Of a stretch of DNA of 64,000 bases, positions 43,093 through 52,830 are shown one piece after another. The DNA is from Azospirillum sp. TSO22-1 (lineage in GTDB: Bacteria > Pseudomonadota > Alphaproteobacteria > Azospirillales > Azospirillaceae), in the NCBI RefSeq assembly GCF_003116015.1, contig NZ_LGQZ01000108.1:1-64000 (forward strand), given 5' to 3'. The notes under the pieces are model-generated. The model saw only the letters and a list, made by a program, of their open reading frames with translations, did no database searches and was not told the origin of the DNA. The first letter of the stretch is position 1; each line of letters starts with the position of its first letter. The position numbers and the translations under genes are program-made.

Positions 43093-43791
43093 TCAGCCGA
43101 TCCGGGTGATCTGACGGCGGGTGACGAGCTGCGCCAGCTCCATCTCCAGGTTCGACACCTGCCCCTCCAGCTGCCGGATCTCCGTTTCCATGGCCGAGGT
43201 GTTCACGTGCTTCTGGCGCTGCTCCATCGCCGCCTCCTTGTAGTCGCCGATCTTCTTCTTCAGGTTCTCGACGGTCTTGGTGAGGAACTGGACGTTGTTG
43301 TCCACGCTGGCGAGCCGGCGCTTGGCCTCGGCGGCGTTCATGCGGCCGGCGGCCATCTCGCGCTGGACCTGATCGATCCGGTCGCGGTCCTGGGCGAGCA
43401 CGTCGCGCGCCGTCACGGTCATCTGCTGGAGTTTGGCGTTGTCCGCCTTCACGTCGGCAGCCATGGAGTCGAGCCGGGCTTCCTCGGTGGCGAAGCTCTC
43501 CTTCTGCTTGGCCACGGCGTAGCCGGCGGCCAGACCGGTGGCCAGACCGGCGCCCGCGCCGATGGCGGCACCGCGCCGGCCGCCAAGCGCGGCGCCCAGC
43601 AGCGCGCCGATGACGACGCCGGCCACCGCGCCCTCGGTCAGCGTCTGGTTGAAGTCCTGGGCCTGCTGATGCAGCCGCTGCTCCGCCGGAGTCATGGTGG
43701 CGGTGTTCTGCCCGGCGGCGCAGGCCGACAGCGTCATGACGACGGCCAGCGCCAGAGCGGTGCGGCGGATCGCTCTACGGTTGTTCAACAT
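43093..43791 (-). CDS. Glycine-zipper coiled-coil lipoprotein
   Basis: 232 residues with a lipobox LSAC (Cys at about residue 24), then a glycine-zipper membrane segment (GAVAGVVIGALLGAALGG, AAIGAGAGLATGLAAGYAVA) and a long coiled coil to the C-terminus (QLEGQVSNLEMELAQLVTRR). Glycine zippers pack in or onto membranes. It is co-directional with its neighbours, 18 bases after the SUMF1-like gene, and likely part of the envelope side of the cluster. Confidence 0.82.
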   Translation of the reverse strand: MLNNRRAIRRTALALAVVMTLSACAAGQNTATMTPAEQRLHQQAQDFNQTLTEGAVAGVVIGALLGAALGGRRGAAIGAGAGLATGLAAGYAVAKQKESFATEEARLDSMAADVKADNAKLQQMTVTARDVLAQDRDRIDQVQREMAAGRMNAAEAKRRLASVDNNVQFLTKTVENLKKKIGDYKEAAMEQRQKHVNTSAMETEIRQLEGQVSNLEMELAQLVTRRQITRIG

Positions 43792-43809
43792 TCTCAGGGG
43801 CCCCCACGC

Positions 43810-45381
43810 TCAGTTTCTGGTCTTCAGTTCGTTCAGCCACTGATCCCGGTCCGGCTTTCCCGAGGCGCGGTAGGCCTGGGTGTGGCCGAGGAACATCTCG
43901 GCCAGGCGCACGAGGTCGGGCAGTTCGTTGTTCTTCAGTTCCACGGCCAGCACGGCGTTCTGGCGGGAGAGCACCTCGGCCGTGTAGTCGCCCGCAGCGC
44001 GCAGCACCGTATCAGCATAGTATTTCAGGTTGTCGGAGAGAACGGATTTCTCGGTATCCAGCTGCCCTTTGTAGCGCTTGGCCAGGGCGTCGTCGGCCGA
44101 GGCCGACTTGGTGCGCGCCTCGTACACGGCGGCCAGCTGGTCGATGGCGCGGGCGTCGTCCGCCAGCTTGCGCCCCAGGAAGGCGCCAAGGCGCAGCAGC
44201 ACGCGGGCGGCACGGTCGCGCTGCTCGTCGCGGGCGGCGATGTTGCCGCGCATGGTCGTCTGCAGGTCCTGGAGGCGACGCCGGACCCGCTCGTCGTCCG
44301 TCGCCTTGACGATGACGCCCAGTTCCTCCACCGGGTCGGCGAGCGCCGGCCCAGCCAGTCCGCCAGCCCCCGTTCCCAGCTTGGACCACGCTGCCTGCAC
44401 CTCGCGCAACCGCGCCGGACTGGTCAGCACGGGCGCCGTCACCACCAGCCGGAATCCGGTGGAGGCGCTGCGCCGTGCGCCCTGCGAATCGTAGAAGGGC
44501 TGCTCCTGCCGGTAGGCGGAGCGGATGTCCGCCTCGGAGGTGAACAGGTTGCCGCCGCGCACCACGAACCCGCCGGCCTGCCCGTGCGCGCGGGTGACGC
44601 GGTTGAGGCGGAACGGCTCCCACACCATCTCGTCGGCGTTGCCCAGGATGTCGTGCAGGCCCAGCGGGTTGGCCAGCAGCAGGCCGGTGAGCTGGAGCTT
44701 GCCGTTGGCCGACTGGCTGCCCTGGAACCAGACGTAGCGCGCCATGCCCTCGGGCATGGGAAAGGTGCGCTCCTCGAACTCGGCGGGCGGCACGCGCGTG
44801 CCGCCGCGCGCCGCGAACTCCCACTCCGCCTCGGTGGGCAGGCGCAGGTAGCCCGCCTCCTGCCCATCCTTCGGCAGGCGGTCGGCGGCGTTGGCGCGCA
44901 GCCACTGGCTGTAGGCGTCGGCGAAGGCGACCGCCTCGAACCAGGTGACGTTCACCTTGGGCAGGCGCAGCCGCATGGACGGCTGCGGGCAGGTGCCGGA
45001 CAGCGCCTGCACCTGAAGCTCGCTCGCCTCGTACTTCGCCATCAGGTAATAGCGCGCCGCCTTGCCCGCCTCGAAGGCGCCGGCGAGGTGGTCGGTGTGC
45101 CTGTTCTCGGCGAAGGCGGCGGTTTCGTCGGTGCCGCCCAGGGTGACCTTGTAGTCGCCCAGCGGGCCGTCCGACGGCACCTCGACCCGGCGGAAGGCCA
45201 TGGCGCCGCCGCAGGGCATGGGCAGCGCGACGTCGTCCGTGTCCGGCTTCGGGTTCCACAGGGCGTCCGCCCAGCGCGCCGGTCCTTCCGCCGCCCCGGC
45301 CGCGGCCGGCGTCAGCAGCAGCAGGAGGGTGGCGAGGCTAGACCTCGCGCAGGCACTGCGACGGTTCGATGCGGGACGCAC
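43810..45381 (-). CDS. SUMF1/FGE-like domain protein, TagR-like
   Basis: 523 residues. The start is a GTG at 45381 with TTGGAGG six bases upstream; a signal peptide follows (RSSLATLLLLLTPAAAGAAE). Residues about 35-350 have the formylglycine-generating-enzyme fold (LRLPTEAEWEFAARGG, LGLHDILGNADEMVWEP, FVVRGGNLF, STGFRLVV). The reactive cysteines of true FGE are not apparent, so it is probably a structural or sensing member, like TagR of the P. aeruginosa type VI regulatory pathway. The C-terminal ~170 residues are helical and charged. It overlaps the end of the permease gene by 44 bases, which couples the two. Confidence 0.82.
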   Translation of the reverse strand: MRPASNRRSACARSSLATLLLLLTPAAAGAAEGPARWADALWNPKPDTDDVALPMPCGGAMAFRRVEVPSDGPLGDYKVTLGGTDETAAFAENRHTDHLAGAFEAGKAARYYLMAKYEASELQVQALSGTCPQPSMRLRLPKVNVTWFEAVAFADAYSQWLRANAADRLPKDGQEAGYLRLPTEAEWEFAARGGTRVPPAEFEERTFPMPEGMARYVWFQGSQSANGKLQLTGLLLANPLGLHDILGNADEMVWEPFRLNRVTRAHGQAGGFVVRGGNLFTSEADIRSAYRQEQPFYDSQGARRSASTGFRLVVTAPVLTSPARLREVQAAWSKLGTGAGGLAGPALADPVEELGVIVKATDDERVRRRLQDLQTTMRGNIAARDEQRDRAARVLLRLGAFLGRKLADDARAIDQLAAVYEARTKSASADDALAKRYKGQLDTEKSVLSDNLKYYADTVLRAAGDYTAEVLSRQNAVLAVELKNNELPDLVRLAEMFLGHTQAYRASGKPDRDQWLNELKTRN

Positions 45382-46560
45382 GGAATCCTCCAAGGGCGGA
45401 CGCCAGGACGGACAGGACGAGGGTGAGCAGCAGCGCCGCCAGCGCCGCGGGCAGCGGCAGGCGGCAGACCACCTCGCCATGCGCGAGGTTCTCGGACAGC
45501 ACGGCGTTGAGCGAGGCCGCCACCGCGGCGTAGCAGGCGGCCGACGCCGCGGCGCCGCACAGCGCGATCATCACCGCCTGGGCGGCCGGGAAGGCGACCA
45601 GCGGCGCGGTGGTGAAGCCGACCAGCCGCAGCAGCGCCAGGTCCTTCTGCTTGCGGTCCACGTTGGCCCACAGACTGGCGGCCAGTGACAGCACGAAGCC
45701 GCCGGCCCCGATGCCGGCGATGACGGTGAACAGGAAGGAGAGCACGCGGTCGATGGCGCGCACCTGCTCGATCTCCGCCGCGCGCGTGCGCACCTCCATC
45801 CCGGCCGCGGCCAGCGCGGCGGCCAGCGGCGCCACCGCATCGATCCCGGTGGCGTAGAGGCGGGCGCTGGCGAAGACGGTGCGCGGCGGCGCGCTTCTTT
45901 CCCCCGGCCAGCCGAGATCGGGCACGGCGAAGCCGTCGCGGAAATCCTCGGCCGCCGTCAGCAGCGCCAGCGGGACGAACACCGCCTCCCGCGCCATGGC
46001 CGCGTCCGGCAGCACGTCCAGCACGGTCAGCCCCAGCTGTCCGGCCTCGCGCCGCTCGCCGGTCTGGCGCGGCACGGCGGCGGCCAGCGGGTCGCCCGGC
46101 GCCACGCCCAGCCTGCGCGCCGCCGCCGCGCTCAGGACCACCTGCCGGACCTCCGACGGAACCGGGCGGCCGGCCAGCACCGGGTCCCCGGCGGCGGTCG
46201 GCAGCATCTCGACGCCCGCCAGCACGCGCCTTCCGCCGCCCCCGCCGCTGGCGCCGGCCACGAGATCGATGGTGGCGGCGAGGCTGCGCGTGCGCGGCAC
46301 GACGAAGCGCACCAGCGGGTCGCGCGCACGTGCGGCGAACCAGTCCCGGTCCAGCCGGCCGTTGCCGAGCACCACCACCTCGAGGTTCGTGGGGTCGGCG
46401 AGCAGCCGTTCGGTCAGCGTGGCGACGATGCCGGACTTCAGCCCGAACAGCACCAGCAGCGGCGTCAGCACCGCCGCCAGCCCGAGGACGAGGCAGGCGG
46501 ATATCCGCCATTCATGGGCGAAGTCCTTCCACGCCAGGACGAGGGCGGTGCGCCAACGCC

Positions 46561-46564
<4 letters not shown>
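45338..46564 (-). CDS. FtsX-like ABC transporter permease, TagS-like
   Basis: 408 residues. An N-terminal membrane helix (CLVLGLAAVLTPLLVLFGL) is followed by a periplasmic domain of about 220 residues and three C-terminal helices (FLFTVIAGIGAGGFVLSLAA, LVAFPAAQAVMIALCGAA, PAALAALLLTLVLSVLASAL), the MacB/FtsX topology. Such permeases do mechanotransmission, not bulk transport. The start overlaps the ATPase stop (ATGA at 46561-46564). With the SUMF1-like gene after it, the order mirrors TagT-TagS-TagR. Confidence 0.88.
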
Positions 46565-47285
<721 letters not shown>

Positions 47286-47289
<4 letters not shown>

Positions 47290-49250
47290 GGCAGCGCTTC
47301 CAGCGGCACCGGGAAGACGGCGTCCGCCTGCGCCGCGCTGGTGTCGAGCGCGATCCAGCGCGCCGTGTCGTCGTGGTAGAGCTGGTAGAGGCGCAACTTG
47401 CGCTCCAACTCGTCCAGGAAGGCCTGCTGCTCGCCGATGGACCAGCGGCCCCAGGTGGCTTGGTCGATGCTCATGACCTTGCTCTTGTAGGGCAGGTCGT
47501 CGAGGTATTCGCCGAGCAGCCCGAGGTCGCCGAGCTTGGCGGCGTCCGGCCGGTTGATCTGGTTGGGGTCGCGGCCCAGCACCGCGGCGGCCGAGCGCAG
47601 GCGCTTGAAAAAATCGTCGGGGGTGAGCTGCGCCGCCTGGCCCGCGTCCACGATGCCCTTCACCGCCTGTTGAAGGTCGGAGAGCTGGTTCTTGGTCAGC
47701 AGCACCCGCACGTCGGTGGTGGCGAGGTCCGGCTTGGCGAAGTCGCGGTCGGCGATCCAGGCGCGCAGCAGACGCGGCGGCTCCGTCCCCTCCACCCGGC
47801 CGAGATAGGCGAGCTGCATGGCGCGGCCGACCATCTGCGCCTCGCGGGCGGCGCGCCGGGCGGCGTCCTTCTCGTCCCTGGCCGCGTCGGCGGGGGTGAG
47901 CCTGCCCTCCGCGGCGGTCTTCACCTGGGCGACGATGGCCTCGGCGAGGCTGTCGACGATGCGGCCGAACTCGTCCACCGATCCGGCGTCCACCGGGTAG
48001 TACAGCGGTTTGCCCAGGGTCTTGTTGAGGGACAGCGCCTGATACTGCGCCTGGGCCGCGGCGTGGTCGTTCCGGCCCGCGGGCGTCTTCAGGTGCAGCG
48101 TGTAGATGGCCGCCCCGCGCTGTTCCGCCTCCAGCCGCACCTGCTCGGCATCCAGCCGGGTCTCCGACAGCGGGTCGTTGCCGCGCAGCGCGCCCGCATC
48201 GGTGATGAGCACCACGTACCGGCCGCCGGCCTCGCTCCAGTCGATGTCGCGCAGGGCCGTCATCACCCCGGCGTAGGAATCCTCGGCGTAGCGCGCGCTG
48301 GACACCTTGGCCTGGCTCAGCCCCTTGACCTGCGCCATGAAGGCGTCGCCGTCGGCGACCGTGTTGGGATCGGCGTAGAGCCTGGTGACGTACTCCAGCC
48401 CCGGCACCGCCTTGACTGAGGAGCGGAAGGCCACCAGCCCGAAGCGCACGCGCGACGACAGGCCGGCCTGCTGGACGCGGGCGTGGATCCGCCGCACCGC
48501 CTCGCGCGTGCGGTCGATGTAGGGGTCCATCGACACGGTGCTGTCGATGACGAAGACCAGGTTGGCGCTGAAGTTGCGCAGCGCCAACGCGTGGTCGGCT
48601 GCCGGCTTAGCGTCCTTGGGGTCGGGACGCGCGGTAACCGAGGCCACCTCCAGCACCCGCACCGGGAAGCCGGCGCCGTGGTACGCCTCCTCCGCCTGGA
48701 GGATAGGCAGCAGGTAGAACCGCTTGTTGAGATCGACGTGGGTCTCCGGCTCGATGGAGATCGCCGGTGAATCCGCGGGCAGCGGCGGCGTCTGCGCGGC
48801 GGCCAGCAGCGGACGGGCGGCGGCGCCGGGCTCCGGCGCCTCCAGCACCGACAGCACGCCGGCCTTCTCCCTGAACAGCAGCGCCCGGTCGCGCCCGGCC
48901 GGGTTGGTGAAGGCCAGCGTCAGCTGCTGCTTCCAGGGCAGCGTCGCGTCGGCCCTGACCCAGCCGCGCACGCCGCCGCGGCTGTCCGCGCCGACCTCCA
49001 GCCACTCCGCCCCGTCCCCCGCCTTGCGGTCGTAGACGTAGAGGATGGACAGCGCCGGCAGCTCCTTGCCGCCCGCCTGCCCGGCGGCGGGCGCCAGCAG
49101 GGCGCCGGGGCGGGTCAGCGCGCGCTGGAACAGCGTCTTCTTGCCCTCCATCAGCAGCGGCTGCCGCTCGGCACAGGGCGCCGGCGTGGCGGCGAGGCAG
49201 AGCGCCAGACCCAGCGCGGCGAACGGAGCCTTCCAGGCGCGGCGCATCAT
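47286..49250 (-). CDS. vWA domain protein resembling the non-kinase part of PpkA
   Basis: 654 residues; the start at 49250 overlaps the previous stop (ATGATG). A signal peptide (LGLALCLAATPAPCA) is followed by an SH3-like region (TLFQRALTRPGALL, LYVYDR, GWVRADATLPWKQQLTLAFT). A vWA domain begins near residue 228 with the MIDAS string VIDSTVSM (Thr in place of the usual middle Ser) and VVLITDAGALRGND. The C-terminus is helical. This order resembles the periplasmic C-terminal part of PpkA kinases of some type VI loci, here without a kinase domain. The comparison is from family memory and needs a profile search. Confidence 0.8.
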
Positions 49251-50170
49251 TTGCCCTCCTTCATCTGCGACAGGCGTTGCTGCGCGGGGGCGGATCCGGC
49301 GGCGGCGGCCTTCTCGTACCAGTGGCGCGCCATGTCCGCGTTGGCCGCGGGCAGCGGGCTGGTCTGCGGAGCGAAGGTGGCGGGGTCGTACATCCGGGCC
49401 AGCGCCAGCGCCGACGCCCCGTCGCCGCCCTCCGCCGCGTAGCGGTAGAGCAGCAGCGCGCCATCCAACCGCCCGGCCTTCGCCATCCCCTCCGCCTTGG
49501 CGCGGGCGCCATCCGGCGAGGGTTTGCCGGCCAGGAAGTCGCCCACCTCCTTGCGGGTGTCGGCCGGAGCCGGGGGCGGCGCGGGCGGGGCGGCGGGAGC
49601 CGCCGCCGTCAGAGGCGTGTCGCCGCGGCCGAACAGGAGCCACGCGCCGCCCCCGGCGGCGAGCAGCACCCCCGCCAAAACCGCGGCGATCAGCGCGACG
49701 TTCGGGCCGCCCCCGCCGCTGCGCACCACTGGTCCGGGGGGCGGGTCCGGCACCGGCCCGGGGGGTACCGGCTCGGGCGGCGGCGGTTCGGGCGGAACCG
49801 GCTCGGGAGCGGGTGGAGGCGCGGCGCGGCGGGCGTTGCCGCCCAGGAGGTCGCGCACGCTCAGCATGCCGGTGGTGCGGGCTTCGCCGTCCAGCAGGTG
49901 CAGCGCGAAGGCGGCTCCGCCGGCCCGCGCCGCCAGCACGGCATCCACCGCGGGGGTCGCGACGGCGATGCCGCCGTCCTCCGGCGTGAACATCCCGCCG
50001 TCGAGCGCGAAGCGGTGTTCGCTGGCCTGCCAGCCGCCGGGGCCGAGCCAGTTCGCCGCCCCCTGGTTGCGCTGGATGGACAGGGCCGGCGGGGCGGCGG
50101 TGCCGTCGGGCAGGCGGATCAGGCCGTGGCCGGGGCCGAGGCAGGGGTGGGTGAGGATGTCGGCGCGCAT
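49247..50170 (-). CDS. Single-TM protein with Sel1-like C-terminal repeats
   Basis: 307 residues. The N-terminal ~110 residues are a soluble domain (MRADILTHPCLGPGHGLIRL, then FALDGGMFTPEDGGIAVATP), unassigned. A proline-rich linker (PEPVPPEPPPPEPVPPGPVP) leads to one membrane helix (VALIAAVLAGVLLAAGGGAW). The periplasmic C-terminus has Sel1/TPR-like repeats (LLLYRYAAEGGDGASALALA, ADMARHWYEKAAAAGSAPAQ). It probably bridges cytoplasm and periplasm in the SrfABC-vWA complex. It starts 16 bases after srfC. Confidence 0.75.
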   Translation of the reverse strand: MRADILTHPCLGPGHGLIRLPDGTAAPPALSIQRNQGAANWLGPGGWQASEHRFALDGGMFTPEDGGIAVATPAVDAVLAARAGGAAFALHLLDGEARTTGMLSVRDLLGGNARRAAPPPAPEPVPPEPPPPEPVPPGPVPDPPPGPVVRSGGGGPNVALIAAVLAGVLLAAGGGAWLLFGRGDTPLTAAAPAAPPAPPPAPADTRKEVGDFLAGKPSPDGARAKAEGMAKAGRLDGALLLYRYAAEGGDGASALALARMYDPATFAPQTSPLPAANADMARHWYEKAAAAGSAPAQQRLSQMKEGK

Positions 50171-50186
50171 GCGGTCGGTTTCCTGC

Positions 50187-52820
50187 TCAGGCGGCGTCCG
50201 GCACCGGCACGCGGGCCAGGATCTCGCCGAGGCGGCGGTTGGCGTGGCTGGAGATCTCGCTGGCCTCGGAATGGCCGACGTTCTCGATCGCGGCGGCCTT
50301 CAGCGCGAGCAGCCAGTCGAAGATGAACGGGCTGGTGGTCTCCTCCTCCGGCAGGTCGGGATAGGCGCCGGCCGGCGGCGGGTCGGTGAAGATGGGCGTC
50401 ACGCCGTCCGGGCGCAGCGGCCGGGCCGAAGGCGCCCGCTCCTGCATGCCGAAATCATCGATGAAGCGGCCGATGACCATGGCGGAGGCCAGCACCTGCC
50501 GGTCCACCATCGCCTCCCACTGCGCTCCGGCGTTGGCCTCGGCCGCCTCGATGGCGGTGACGATGCGCTCCTCCAGGCGGGCGGTGGCGGCGGCGGTCAG
50601 CAGCTCGCGGGTGATGAACAGGGCCGTCTCGCGCGGCAGCCCGCCCAGGTGGCGCAGCAGGTCCTCGTCGTCCGGGAACTCGCGCAGCAGCTGCTGCCAT
50701 TCCCGCATCACCTCGCGGGCGAAATCGACGGCACGGCCGGAGCGTGCCCTGGGTGCCGCGCCACCCGCCGCCCCGCCGCCGCTCATCAGCGCCGACAGGT
50801 CGGCCCGGCCGCGCGGAGCGCGGGCGGCGGGCGCCGTCTCGGCCTTCTCGCCGGCCCCGAAATAGAGGGCGCGCAGCCGTTCGGCGGAGGGATAGAGGCT
50901 GGCCAGGATGGCGCCGAGATAGCCGGGGTCGAGGCTTCGCAGCAGCGCGTCGAACGCCTGCTCCTTGCGCGTCACCTCTTCGGTGCCGGTGCCGGAGTAG
51001 AAGGAACCGACGCCGTCGCGCAGGCGCCGGCATTCCGCGGCCAGCAGCTCGGCCACGCGGCCGGTCTTCTGCGCCGGGTCGGCGGCGGCGGTCAGCTTGG
51101 CGATCAGCCGCCCGGCGCCGCCGTCGTCCAGCGTCATCACGGCATCCCAGGCGTCGTGGGCCTCGGCGACGTGGTCGCGGACCAGCGTCTCCTCCAGGAA
51201 GGTGCGGCGCAGCTCCGCCAGCCGTTCCGGCTGGCCCGGCAGGAAGCCGGTCTCGCGCCCGTCCTCCAGCGCGACGACGGTGCTGGCGAGGCGCGGCTTG
51301 CGCGTCAGAAAGGTGTTGTTGAACGGGCGGCCGTTCCAGTTCGCCACCCACTCCTCGGCGCCGATCTTCTCCAGCGCCATCTTCATCAGGTCGGACCAGA
51401 TCAGCCGCCGGCTCTCCGCCGTCTCCGCCGCCATCGGGGCGACCTTCTCGTCGAAGCGGGTGATGACGAAGAACAGGCCGGCGGCACGCCGCCGCCGCTC
51501 CTCGGGTGTGGCGCCCTGCGTCTGGCGCACCCAGGCCGACGCCGCATCCTTGACCGCCGCCACCTCCGGCTGGCGGGACGAGGCGACGCAGAGCAGCAGG
51601 AGGTTCATCTCCTGGTCGGCGGTGTAGCGCTCGAACAGGTAGGCGACCTTGCCACGCAGGAACAGCTCCGCCATCGGGTCGGCGTTGGCCGCGGTGCGCG
51701 CTTGGCTCCCCACCTCCTCGATGGAGGACACCGCCAGCCGGCCGCGGTAGCCGGGGAAGTCCAGCAGGTCCACCCGCTCCACCAGCTCCGCCGCCGGCGG
51801 TTCGGCCAGGACGAAGCGCAGTTCCGCCACCAGCGCCGCCAGGACGGAGCGCTGCAACGCCACCTCGGCCCCACCGGCTGCCCCACCGTCGGCCGGCAGC
51901 ACGCCGACGCGGTCGGCGCCGTCCTTGCCCAGCTGCCAGAGCGTCTGCACGTTGACGATGCCCCGCTCCTTGGCGAGGCTGCCGTCCGGCTTGCGTTCCA
52001 CCAGGGCGGACAGGCGGCAATGCGCCGACTCCGCGTGGCCGAGCGCCGCCAGCGCCGCCTGGAGCGTGCGGTAGCACTCGGTGAAGGGCGCCACGTCCTG
52101 CCACAGCAGGGCGAACAGCCGGGCGCGGTCGTCGGCGGCCAGGCGCGGCGCCAGATCCGCGGCGGTGCGCCAGAACAGCGTGTAGCGCTCCATGGAGGCG
52201 CGGAAGTGATGGGCGAAATAGTCCATCACGTCGATCACGTCCTCGGCGCTGAGGCCGCCCGCCGGCTGTGGCTGCGCCCGGCCGCGCAGCTCGTTCAGCC
52301 GGTCGCGGATGGCGGCCTCGGGCAGCGGCACGGCGGTCTGCTGGTCGAAGTCGCGGTAGTAGCTGTTGCCGAGGATCTTGATGACGTCCGCCTCCGACAG
52401 CAGCCGCACCTCCACGGGGTGGCTGGCCGGCGCGCCGCCCGGGCGGCAGGTGAAGCGGGTGACCAGCCCGGTCGCCTCCTTGCCGTGGCCCACGGGGTTG
52501 ACGTTTTCCAGGAAGTCCAGCCGGTCGGGGCCGAGCCGGGTTTCCAGCCGGCCGTTCGCCCCGGCCGCGAGCACCGACACCAGATAGGACTTGCCGACTT
52601 GGCTTTCGCCGAAGAAGCCCACGGCCAGCGGCCGTTCGACCGTCCGGCGCAACCGGCGCAGGTGGTTGCGGCTGCGCAGGAGCTGCTGGGTCAGGCCGTC
52701 GGCCTCGCGGTCCAGCCGCGGGGATTCGGCGCGCGTGGCGGCGATCCAGCCGGCCGCCTGCCCGGCGGCGTCGTGCGCGTCCTGGCAGGCCTGGGGGAGG
52801 GGGTTGCCGTCGAAGGTCAT
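50187..52820 (-). CDS. srfC: SrfC-family P-loop GTPase-like protein
   Basis: 877 residues. P-loop GESQVGKS at 71-78 and a Walker B/G3-like motif DLLDFPGYRGR near 350 point to a dynamin/GTPase-like NTPase of the virulence-factor SrfC family. Most of the rest is helical. SrfC was named in Salmonella as an SsrB-regulated gene of unknown function. It starts 10 bases after srfB. It probably supplies NTP-driven conformational change for the complex. Confidence 0.88.
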   Translation of the reverse strand: MTFDGNPLPQACQDAHDAAGQAAGWIAATRAESPRLDREADGLTQQLLRSRNHLRRLRRTVERPLAVGFFGESQVGKSYLVSVLAAGANGRLETRLGPDRLDFLENVNPVGHGKEATGLVTRFTCRPGGAPASHPVEVRLLSEADVIKILGNSYYRDFDQQTAVPLPEAAIRDRLNELRGRAQPQPAGGLSAEDVIDVMDYFAHHFRASMERYTLFWRTAADLAPRLAADDRARLFALLWQDVAPFTECYRTLQAALAALGHAESAHCRLSALVERKPDGSLAKERGIVNVQTLWQLGKDGADRVGVLPADGGAAGGAEVALQRSVLAALVAELRFVLAEPPAAELVERVDLLDFPGYRGRLAVSSIEEVGSQARTAANADPMAELFLRGKVAYLFERYTADQEMNLLLLCVASSRQPEVAAVKDAASAWVRQTQGATPEERRRRAAGLFFVITRFDEKVAPMAAETAESRRLIWSDLMKMALEKIGAEEWVANWNGRPFNNTFLTRKPRLASTVVALEDGRETGFLPGQPERLAELRRTFLEETLVRDHVAEAHDAWDAVMTLDDGGAGRLIAKLTAAADPAQKTGRVAELLAAECRRLRDGVGSFYSGTGTEEVTRKEQAFDALLRSLDPGYLGAILASLYPSAERLRALYFGAGEKAETAPAARAPRGRADLSALMSGGGAAGGAAPRARSGRAVDFAREVMREWQQLLREFPDDEDLLRHLGGLPRETALFITRELLTAAATARLEERIVTAIEAAEANAGAQWEAMVDRQVLASAMVIGRFIDDFGMQERAPSARPLRPDGVTPIFTDPPPAGAYPDLPEEETTSPFIFDWLLALKAAAIENVGHSEASEISSHANRRLGEILARVPVPDAA

Positions 52821-52830
52821 GTCCGCGGTC